Shown here one piece after another: positions 1 to 8,212 of a stretch of DNA of 64,000 nucleotides. Numbering within the stretch: the first letter of the stretch is position 1; each line of letters starts with the position of its first letter. The notes under the pieces are model-generated. The model was not told the DNA's origin. It ran no database searches and saw only the letters and a program-made list of their open reading frames with translations. The DNA comes from Closterium sp. Naga37s-1 (lineage: Eukaryota; Streptophyta; Zygnematophyceae; Desmidiales; Closteriaceae). The stretch is taken from NCBI GenBank assembly GCA_947471745.1, contig CANJKZ010001109.1, forward strand, positions 1,736,001 to 1,800,000, read 5' to 3'. A program made the position numbers and the translations under genes.

Positions 1-3000
1 CTGACTACTGTGTCCCCTCAGGTCGCTGCGTCTGCGTCTGCGTCAGGTCAGCTAGCGCCCCCTTGCTCGTGTCGCGCTTTGTCACACCAGACCCTCCTTT
101 GGCACCACCGCCTTGGTCACCCCTCGGTGCAGCGCCTTCGTAGCATGCACCGCCGTGTCCTTGTCTCTGGTCTTCCCAGGGTTCTCCCCCCCCTCCCACC
201 CTCGCCTGCTCCTCCCTGTCTTCCCTGTGTCCAGGGGCGGCAGCGCGCCGCTCCTCACTCCTCCTTGTTTACCCCGACGACTGCTCCCCTGCAGACCCTG
301 CACATGGACGTGTGGGGCCCCGCCCGCGTCAGTGGACAGGACCGCGAGCAGTACTTCCTGCTGGTTGTTGACGACTACTCGCGTTACACCACGGTCTTCC
401 CCTTGCGCACCAAGGGTGAGGTCCCTGATGTTTTGATCCCTTGGATCTGCGCTGCCCGTCTCCAGCTCCGCGAGCGGTTCGGGACGGAGTTTCCCGTCCT
501 GCGTCTGCACTCTGACAGAGGTGGGGAGTTTTCCTCCGACCTTCTGCAGAGCTTTTGTCATGGGGAGGGCATTCGCCAGACGTTCACGCTTCCAGCCTCT
601 CCGTAGCAGAATGAGGTTGCTGAGCGCCGCATTGGCTTGGTCATGGAGGTCGCTCGTACCTCCATGGTCCATGCGGCTGCCCCCCATTTTCTGTGGCCGT
701 TTGCGGCCCGCTACGCCGCGCATCAGCTCAACCTCTAGCCCAGTGTCTCCTTGCCGGAGACCTCGCCCACACTGCGTTGGACGGGGGAGGTTGGCGATGC
801 GTCGGTGTTCCGGGTCTGGGGTTCTCGTGGCCATTGTCCGCGATACCACCGCGGACAAGCTCTCCGCCCGCGCTGTTCCCTGTGTCTTCCTTGGCTTTGT
901 CTCTGACGCGCCTGGTTGGCAGTTTTACCACCCCACCTCGCGCCGTGTCTTCCCCTCTCAGGACGTCACGTTCGACGAGTCGGTTCCCTTTTACCGTCTC
1001 TTCCCCTACCGCACTGCACCTCTCCCCCCCCCGCCACTCTTCCTCGCTCCAGGTGCTCCCCAGGTAGACCCCCTCCCCGCTCCCGGTCCTGCTCCTTCAG
1101 GTGTGTCTCAGGTAGACCCTCCTCTCTGTCTACGCTGGTTGAGGTCACTGGTGACTCAGGTCCTGCTGAGGGTGGTCCTGCTCGGGGTGCTGCTTCTGGG
1201 GGTGCTGAGCCTGGGGGTGCGGAGCCTGGGGGTGCTGAGCTTGGGGGTGCGGAGCCTGGAGGTGCCAAGCCAGGGCGTGAGGAGTCTGGGGGTGCTGAGC
1301 CTGGGGGTACCGAGTCTGGGGGTGCTGCACCTGGGGGCGCTGAGGCGTCTGGTGAGCAGTCTCCTTGGAGCGGCCGTCTCCGTAGTCGCTCCGCTGGTGC
1401 CTCGCCGCTACACTCTTGTCGTCGTCTCCCTCTCTCCCCATAGCAGCTGCGTGAGCGGTACATTAGCCGTCAGGGTCGAGCTGCTGGAGCTAGGGGCCCT
1501 GCTGCGGGAGGTGCTCGTGTTGGAGGCACTGGAGCCGGCGCTGTCCCTCTCTCCCCGCAGCAGCTGCGTGACTGGTACGTTAGCCGTCAGGGTCGCGCTG
1601 CTGGAGCTAGGGGCCCTGCTGCGGGAGGCGCTGGAGCTGGTGACTCTGCTACTGGAGTTGTTTCTACTGGAGTTCCTTGAGCGTCTGGTCCCGGAGGTGC
1701 TCGTACTGGAGGTACTGGAGCTGCTGGGATTGGAGGTCCTGCTGGACCTGGAGGTGCTGCTGTCGACTCTGAGGTTGGAGGCCCTGGAGCTGGAGGTGCC
1801 GGCTCTGGGGGTGCTACTGCTGGTGGTGCTGGAGCTAGAGGTTCTGGAGCTGCTGCGGGTGCTAGCGCTGGAGGTTCTGGAGCTGTTGGAGGTGCTGGAG
1901 CTGGTGGCGCTGGAGCTGGAGGTTCTGGAGCTGCTGCGGGTGCTGGCGCTGGAGGTTCTGGAGCTGTTGGAGGTGTTGGCGGTGGTGGCGCTGGAGCTGG
2001 AGGTTCTAGAGCTGCTGCGGGTGCTGGCGCTGAAGGTTCAGGAGCTGTTGGAGGTGCTGGCGCTGGTGGCGCTGGAGCTGGAGGTTCTGGAGCTGCTGCG
2101 GGTGCTGGCGCTGGAGGTTGTGGAGCTGTTGGAGGTGCTGGCACTGGTGGCGCCGGAGCTGGAGGTTCTGGAGCTGCTGCGGGTGCTGGTGCTGGAGGTT
2201 CTGGAGATGCTGAAGGCGCTGGAGCTACTGGTGCTGGTGTCACTACACCGCGGCGACTGTTCGCTCCACCGTCACCTTCGTCTCTGCCACCCCCTGGCTC
2301 TGTGCTTCGCCAGGTTCTTAGCCTCCTGTCTTCTACTGGTCTTCCGTTACAGCCTGGCTCACCGCTGCCTGCTCCTTCTCCTTATACTGAGCTGACAGGC
2401 GGTCTTGCTGAGCGTCGTGAGCCTGCGTCTCCTCCTGTCTCGCCTGTTCGCACTGTCCGCACTAGTCGTACTGGTCGTCGTGTTCCTCGTCCGCGTCCGC
2501 CGGCTGTCCCCGGCACACACCTCATGGCCCTGCGTCCTTCCTCTGCTCCGCAGCGTGTTCCCTTGCCGTCCCCTCCTGCGTCTTCTCTGTCTGACGGTCC
2601 AGAGCCTGAGTCTGACCGCGCTCGTGCTGCTCACCCTACTGTCACGCGTCTGCTCGCCACTGTTGTCACTGACCCGTCGTTTGAGTCTGCTACTGCGTCT
2701 GCCTTAGTCGCTGAGCTTGTTGACTTCGCTGCTGCCTGTCGTCTAGACTACGCCGCTAGTCTTGTTGCTGAGTCTGAGTCCGTCTATCCTCCGTCCGTCG
2801 GGGGTGAGTGTGCTCTTGGCACGGACGTCCTTGAGGACAGGCACGAGGACCTTGAGTGTCTTGCAGCCGCTGTGCCTCATCTCATGTCCATGCTGCTTGC
2901 CCCTGAGGGAGACCCGGATGCTCCAGACATCCCGACCCTGCGCTCTTATGCTGAGGCGATCACGGGTCCCTACTCCTCTCAGTGGCAGACAGCCATGGAT

Positions 3001-4574
3001 GCAGAGATGGCATCCTGGAAGTCCACAGGCACTTACGTTGACGAGGTTCCCTCTCTTGGGGCGAACATCGTCGATGGCATGTGGATTTTAAGGGTGAAGC
3101 GATCGCCAGGTTCTCCGCCTCTCTTCAAGGCTCGTTACGTTGCTCGAGGTTTCAGTCAACGAGAGGGAGTAGACTTCTTCCAGCCCTTCTCCCCCACCCC
3201 GAAGATGACCACTCTTCGGGTGCTGCTGCACGTTGCCGCTCAGCGTGACTACGAGCTTCACTCTCTTGACTTCAGCACAGCTATCTTACAGGGCAGCCTG
3301 TACGAGGAGATCTGGCTGCGCCGCCCTCCTGACTTCACTGGGTCGTTCCCTCCTGGTACCCAGTGGAGCCTCCGGCGGCCGGTCTACGGTCTCCGCCACG
3401 TGAGTGGCACAACACACTGAGGACGACACTTGCTGCTCTTGGGTTTGCTCCGTCGACTGCTGACCCGTCGCTGTTTCTGCGCACCGACACTTCGCTACCG
3501 CCGTTCTACATCCTCGTGTACATCGATGACTTGGTCTTTGCCACTGCTGACACTAAGGCTCTCGCCCTGGTGAAGTCGGAGCTGCAGAAGAGACACACGT
3601 GCACAGACCTGGGAGAGCTGCGCAGTTACCTTGGCTTGCAGATCACCCGGGACAGAGCACGCCGCACCATCACACTGACTCAGTCACACATGGTGCAGCA
3701 GGTCCTTCAGCGCTTCGGCTTCACCTGGTCCTCGGCACAGGCCACTCCTCTGGCTACAGGTCACTCGCTCTCAGCTCCACCTTCGGACGAGTCCGTAGAG
3801 CCGAGTGGTCCTTACCCAAAGCTAGTGGGCTGCCTCATGTACCTAATGACCTGCACTCGTCCTGACCTTGCGTACCCTCTTGGCCTTCTGGCTCACTACG
3901 TAGCTCCTGGTCGGCACCGAAAGGTGCACATGGATGCTGCTAAGAGGGTACTACGCTACTTGTGCAGTACATCGAGCATGGGGCTCGTGCTTGGAGGACG
4001 GGGCGACGTTGTCCTCATTGGGCACTCGGACGCTTCTTGGGTTGACGACCAGGCTACGCAGCGGTCGTCATAGGGTTACACCTTCAGCCTTGGCTCTGGT
4101 TCAGTTTCCTGGCGTTCTACACGCTCATCTTCAGTTCTCGGCTCCAGTTTTGAGGCTGATATCTACGCCACAGCCATGGCTGCACAGGAGCTACGCTGGC
4201 TCACCTACCTGCTGACCGACTTGGGAGAGCGGCCTTGTTCTCCTCCAGTGCTGTACGTCGACAACAAGGCCGCCATTGCCTTGTGTCAGGAGCACAGACT
4301 GGAGCACAGAACGAAGCACATCGCTCTGCGTTACTTCCTTGCTCGAGAGTTGCAGCAGCGTGGTCAGCTTCGTCTTGCTCACGTGGCCACTTGGGCCAAC
4401 ACTGCTGATATATTCACCAAGGCACTTCCGTCTGGTGATCATCAGCGTTTTTGTACTTTGTTAGGCCTTGTGCCCACGTTTCCTCACTTGCTGCAGACTT
4501 TGCCTGTACTGGGATCTATATATTGCTATGCTAGGTAGAGATCACTGTGCTGCCGTTGTTGCATATATACCTCT

Positions 4575-4709
4575 GCATGTGAACTGGCCTTGTGGCCCTT
4601 TGCTTGTGCTCAGTGTGTGTGGTGACGTTGTGATCCACCCTGAGCTTGCTTTGCTTCACTTGACTGGTCTTGTGACCCCTTGTTCTCCCCCACTTTGCCT
4701 ATGGGGGTG
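4575..4709 (+). other. Conserved post-Pol block of copia A
   Basis: Block from CATGTGAACTGGCC to the poly-purine tract. It is nearly the same in A, B, C, F, H and J. A reading frame through it stays open in every copy and has the core peptide CGDVVIHPEL; see the finding on this block. It could be a small accessory protein or an RNA signal. Confidence 0.7.
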
Positions 4710-4843
4710 TGTCAAAGCATATGCATGTTATACATGTGTAGGCTATAGTGGGGTAGCCAATATGGGGTACAGCCCTGTTTAGGGTTTCATACTTGTACCC
4801 AACTCTTCCATAGTGCATTTATTCCTGTCTCTAGATTCTAACA
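4710..4843 (+). repeat. 3' LTR of copia A
   Basis: 134-bp LTR starting TGTCAAA and ending AACA, directly after the poly-purine tract ATGGGGGTG (4701-4709). It carries the family core (AGGCTATAGTGGGGTAG, then GGGTACA, then TAGGGTTT and TTGTACCC). The partner LTR is left of the window, so age cannot be estimated. Confidence 0.85.
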
Positions 4844-4997
4844 CAACCGAACCGTGAGCCTGGGTCGCGTCGTGAACAGCGGCGGGAACAGTGGTCGAGG
4901 CGAATGTCGCGAGTAGTAACGGTGCACTATTGGGTACTGTCCAGTCATGTACGCGGTAAGCAAGGGCGCGAAGTAAGGAGGAGAAAATTTCCTTACA
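4844..4997 (-). repeat. Gypsy LTR fragment (G family)
   Basis: Matches the G 3' LTR at 6584-6746 almost base for base (AACCGAACCGTGAGC..., GTACGCGGTAAGCAAGGGCG...). On the minus strand it begins TGTAAGG next to a long poly-G tract (poly-C at about 5001-5036 on +), which serves as the poly-purine tract. Copia A cuts it at 4843/4844, so the rest of this LTR lies left of the window. Confidence 0.75.
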
Positions 4998-5040
4998 ATA
5001 CCCCCCCCCCCCCCCCCCCTGCCCCCCCTCCCCCCCTTAA

Positions 5041-5390
5041 AACCGGAGCCCCAAGAGTTTCTACGTTAGGAAGGTTGAAAGGGGAGAGAAAGGTGACTGG
5101 CTCGCGAGCCAGGGTGGTGTCGAAATCGGTGGTAGCGGGTCGCTAAGTATGAAAAAGTCGCGAGTGTAACCAGATATGGAATGCTATGTCAGAACTCGTT
5201 CGCTGACTGTTTCGGACGGGCTGCAAATGTGTTTGCGAAGTTGTCACTGCTATCGTCCTCGCTTGAACAGTGATTTCGCTTGGCGAAAATCGTCCTCAAC
5301 AATTTGCGAGGAGAGCTCGGTATCAACTGGATCACACCCAACCAAAGTTAGGAAGGTTGAGGCAGTTTCGGACTGTTTGGGACTCCGGTT
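5041..5390. mobile_element. 350-bp MITE with TTAA target duplication
   Basis: The insert is flanked on both sides by TTAA (5037-5040 and 5391-5394). Its ends are inverted repeats: AACCGGAGCCCCAA at the left and the complement of AACCGGAGTCCCAA at the right (13 of 14 match). The related gypsy 3' region at 6786-6800 reads CCTTAAAGGAGG without the insert, which is the empty site. There is no coding capacity. A 14-bp direct repeat (GTTAGGAAGGTTGA) lies near both ends (about 5067 and 5347). TTAA duplication is typical of piggyBac-type elements, but the ends do not start with the usual CCC, so the superfamily is left open. Confidence 0.8.
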
Positions 5391-5394
5391 TTAA

Positions 5395-5585
5395 AGGAGG
5401 CCCTCCTTACAAGAGCGCATGTATATCCTGGAAATTGCGGTTGCGTAGGTACTCGGTAACCACATGCGTAGGTACTCGGTAACTGCTGGGGCAGGACGCC
5501 GATCTGTTGTTTGAGGATGCGGTTCAGCTGGTGGAGTGCCTCCGGGCACACTTGCATGTCAGGTGGGTTGCCAGGTGCGTTGTCA
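5395..5585 (-). mobile_element. Gypsy 3' region fragment (G family)
   Basis: The minus strand reads like the stretch just before the 3' LTR of G (matches 6790-6860: AAGGAGGCCCTCCTTAC, CATCCTGGAAATTGCGG, GCGTAGGTACTCGG). It is the continuation of the gypsy LTR fragment at 4844-4997 on the far side of the MITE. Upstream on the minus strand is a Gln/Leu-rich stretch (LNRILKQQIGVLPQQLP) that may be Gag-derived. It is a broken scrap. Confidence 0.6.
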
Positions 5586-5768
5586 AATGGCATGCCAGGT
5601 AGGTGTGATGGCATGCCAGGTGGGTGTGATGGCATGCCTGGTGGGTGTGATGGCATGCCAGATGGTGTGATGGCATGCCAGGTGGGTGTGATGGCAAGCC
5701 AGGTGGGTGTGATGGTTTGCCAGGTGGGTGTGATGGCATGCCAAATGGGTGTGATGGCATGCCACAAG
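5586..5768. repeat. 21-bp tandem array with a palindrome per unit
   Basis: About nine copies of a 21-bp unit of the form GATGGCATGCCAGGTGGGTGT. Most units contain the perfect palindrome GGCATGCC. Units differ by a few bases and one is a base shorter. The unit length is a multiple of three, so all frames stay open; I do not take those frames as genes. Confidence 0.9.
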
Positions 5769-6393
5769 TGGGTCTTTGAAACACCTTAAAACACATCCAC
5801 GTCTTCCCTTCCCTTCTGCTTCCTGTCCTTTCCAGTGACGCTCTTCGCTCCTTCCAATTCATCCGCATGCCACGAGTGCACGCGGTGGCATCACGGAACA
5901 TCGCGCACACAAAGAAGCTGTATGACGAGAAGAAAGAGAAGAATGCAGCAGGGGATGGGCGAGGAGCAAGCAGCAGTGATGGAAGTGAGGGAAATGCAGT
6001 GCCAAAAAATTAAGAGGTTCAAGCGGCATCGGCTGCAGTGGCAGTACGAGAGGGGCGCAATCCTGACGAGGACCTGATTGGTTATGACATGGTTTGGAAG
6101 GAGCATCTTGGTGGTGCGAGTGTTGTGCACTAACGTGATCCTTTACGTGTCATTACAAGGGGGTGTGATGTGATGCTGATTGGGTTCTCTTCGCTTGTGA
6201 GAAACGTTTGTTGTGTTGCAGCTGCTGTACAGTCACGCGAAGTGCATAGCGTCTTGTGATAAGATGCGATGGATGCAATTTCATTTGCACCTGTCTGTAC
6301 TATTTGACATATCATATGATGTACCTGAAACACCCAAATGGTCTACAGTTTCGTTTGGTCGTTACAATTTTCCACTCTACGCCCTTTAGGGAC
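5769..6393. other. No gene recognised
   Basis: About 625 bp between the 21-bp array and the G-family LTR. Short frames occur, including a charged stretch on + near 5900-5950 (KKLYDEKKEKNAA), but none has a recognisable domain, and composition and length do not support a gene call. Confidence 0.5.
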
Positions 6394-6746
6394 TGTTAGG
6401 AGTGCAACTGAGCGCGCGAGCGAGAATTGCACTATCGAGGCAAAACAGTACATTGAGCGAAGGCATGAGCGAAGAATACATTGCGAAGCTAGTGTGGCAA
6501 CGGTAGCGCGAGAAATTAGGGTGCGCTACGGGCCTAGCGCCGAGGTTGGGAAATGTCGAGGCGGAGGTCCAGAGCACGTGTTACCAACCGAACCGTGAGC
6601 TTGGGTCGCGTCGTGAACAGCGGCGGGAACAGTGGTCGAGGCGAATGTCGCGAGTAGTAACGGTGCACTGTTGGGTACTGTTGGCGGGAACAGTCATGTA
6701 CGCGGTAAGCAAGGGCGCGAAGTAAGGAGGAGGTATTTTCCCTACA
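6394..6746 (-). repeat. 3' LTR of gypsy G
   Basis: On the minus strand the LTR begins TGTAGGG (6746) after a long poly-G poly-purine tract (poly-C 6751-6778 on +) and is taken to end at ...TCCTAACA (6394). This gives about 353 bp. The right edge is firm because the fragment at 4844-4997 starts the same way; the left edge is inferred from the TG...CA rule only. Confidence 0.6.
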
Positions 6747-6749
6747 GTA

Positions 6750-6781
<32 letters not shown>

Positions 6782-7436
6782 CCCTCCTTAAAGGAGGCCC
6801 TCCTTACGAGAGCGCGTGTACATCCTGGAAATTGCGGATGCGTAGGTACTCGGTACTCGGTGGGACTAGCGAAATTGACAACTGGTGGTTTTCAATTCTA
6901 TCCAGGGATACCCAGTTGTCCTAGGTAGGCGTGCGGTCTTTCTAGCGGATTAAGAACTCGATCCTATGGGCTCCACGTAACTCGGTGGCTCAAATTTTTG
7001 TTTTGGGTGTGATGATCGGCTCTGTTGGCGGTCGTGTCATGCTGGCTGGTCGGTTGCGAGGCAATTGGCTGGTGGATGGGACATAGGGACGGAGTAAGCT
7101 GACGTGGAATGACGGGCTGATGTACCAGTCAGCAGGGAGGAGAAGGTGGGCGGTGACGTGTGTGATAATGTGGCTGATGCGAAATGACCCGTAATATTGT
7201 GGGCGGCGTTTTGGAGTGACGGACAGGAGGAGGTTCTGAGTGTCGAGAAAAACGAGGTCATCAGGCTGGTAAGTAACGGGGCGGCGGTGGCGGTCGGCGT
7301 TGCGCTTAGCAATGATATTCAAAATTTTTATTGAGTCTGCTGCTCGGGTCCGTGCTGCATGTAGACTGGCAACTGCTGCGTCGTGGCTGACGTGGAGTTG
7401 TTGTATGCGAATTTGATGAGTGGCAGCTGTTGTTCC

Positions 7437-7562
7437 TGTCAAACATTATATATGTTTCTGTTGTGTAGGCTACAGTGGGTTAGCCTTTAGGGGGTACATT
7501 TCACTAGGGTTTCCTACTTGTACTCCAACAACTTTCTAGTTCATCACTTCTTGTTTCTGACA
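7437..7562 (+). repeat. 5' LTR of copia B
   Basis: 126 bp, TGTCAAAC ... TTCTGACA. A TATA-like stretch (TTATATATG) lies only about 10 bp from the LTR start, so U3 is very short. The family core (GGCTACAGTGGGTTAG, GGGTACA, TAGGGTTTCCTACTTGTA) fills the middle. Confidence 0.95.
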
Positions 7563-7601
7563 TGGTATTAAGAGCTTAGGTTCTAGACCTAAGGGCCCAC
7601 C
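7563..7601 (+). promoter_or_regulatory. Primer site, hairpin and GGGCCCACC box of copia B
   Basis: TGGTATTAAGAGC (7563-7575) follows the LTR directly and resembles the initiator-Met primer site of plant copia elements. It overlaps a perfect 7-bp hairpin, CTTAGGT (7575-7581), loop TCTAG, ACCTAAG (7587-7593). GGGCCCACC follows at 7593-7601. The same arrangement with a different stem sequence occurs in C, F, L and the outer coding-free element. Confidence 0.8.
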
Positions 7602-8212
7602 GTTCCGCTAGAGGTGCCCTCGTGTGCCCCTTTTTTTTTTAGCGCCCTCGTGCGCCTCTCCCCTAGTGCGCCCTCGTGCGCTCTCCTCTCACGCTGCCCG
7701 TGTGCAGCCCGCTAGCAGCCCGAGCGCGGCCCCGCCGTTTTAGCGCGCGTAGGAAATCCGCCGCCTAGGGCGGCCCGATTTGTTTTTTTTTTTTTTTTCT
7801 CGCGAGCCCCAGCAGGCCGTCGCCCGTAGGCCCCGCTCGCCCCTAGGCCGACGCGCGACCCACAGCCGCCCGCCCGCAGGTCGCAGCCAGCGCGCCGTGG
7901 CGATCGCGCGTCGGCTGCTGCAGCTCGCGCTTAGCCGCCGCTAGAACGCAGCCGCGGCCCGCGCGCAGCCGCACCCTAGGCGCTGCCGCGCACCGAGCAT
8001 AGGCCCGCCGTCGCGCCGCCTTACTCGCCCGAGCCGCGCCGCCCGAGTCGTGCCGCCCGAGTCGCGTCGCCCGAGTCGCGCCGCCCTGACCGGGCCGCGC
8101 CGCCCTACTTGCAGCAACTGCTCTTCCTGCTCCTACTGCTACTACTGTTGCTACTGCTAGTGCTGCTACTGCTACTACTGCTACTGCTACTGCTACTCCT
8201 GCTCCTGCCACT
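7602..8212 (+). other. GC-rich 5' leader of copia B
   Basis: Untranslated leader with short imperfect repeats (CCTCGTGCGC type near 7615-7690; CGCGCCGCCCGAGTCG type near 8030-8090), two poly-T tracts (about 7629-7640 and 7781-7798) and a run of CTGCTACTG repeats (about 8120-8205) just before the start codon. No frame here resembles a known domain. Confidence 0.7.

Larger units (their letters stand above)
1..4843 (+). mobile_element. Copia copy A, 3' part (runs off left edge)
   Basis: Ty1/copia element, + strand; the 5' LTR and Gag lie outside the window. Seen in order: GAG-pre-integrase zinc region (HHRLGHPS, near 100-240), integrase core (DVWGPARV near 305, HSDRGGEF near 510), a long repeat-rich linker (about 1150-2240, 'GGAEPGGAE' then Gly/Ala arrays), reverse transcriptase (WKSTGTYVDE near 3018, catalytic box near 3517), RNase H (about 4020-4470), the conserved post-Pol block and the 3' LTR. 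It is a close relative of the whole copy B. It is a broken fossil with roughly five breaks. The 3' LTR abuts CAACC inside a gypsy LTR (the intact gypsy LTR copy reads the same bases near 6581), so A inserted into that LTR. Confidence 0.93.

Noticed and set aside
1587-2243. Minus-strand Pro/Ala-rich frame (218 aa) as a gene
   Set aside because: It is the antisense shadow of the Gly/Ala-coding linker of copia A.
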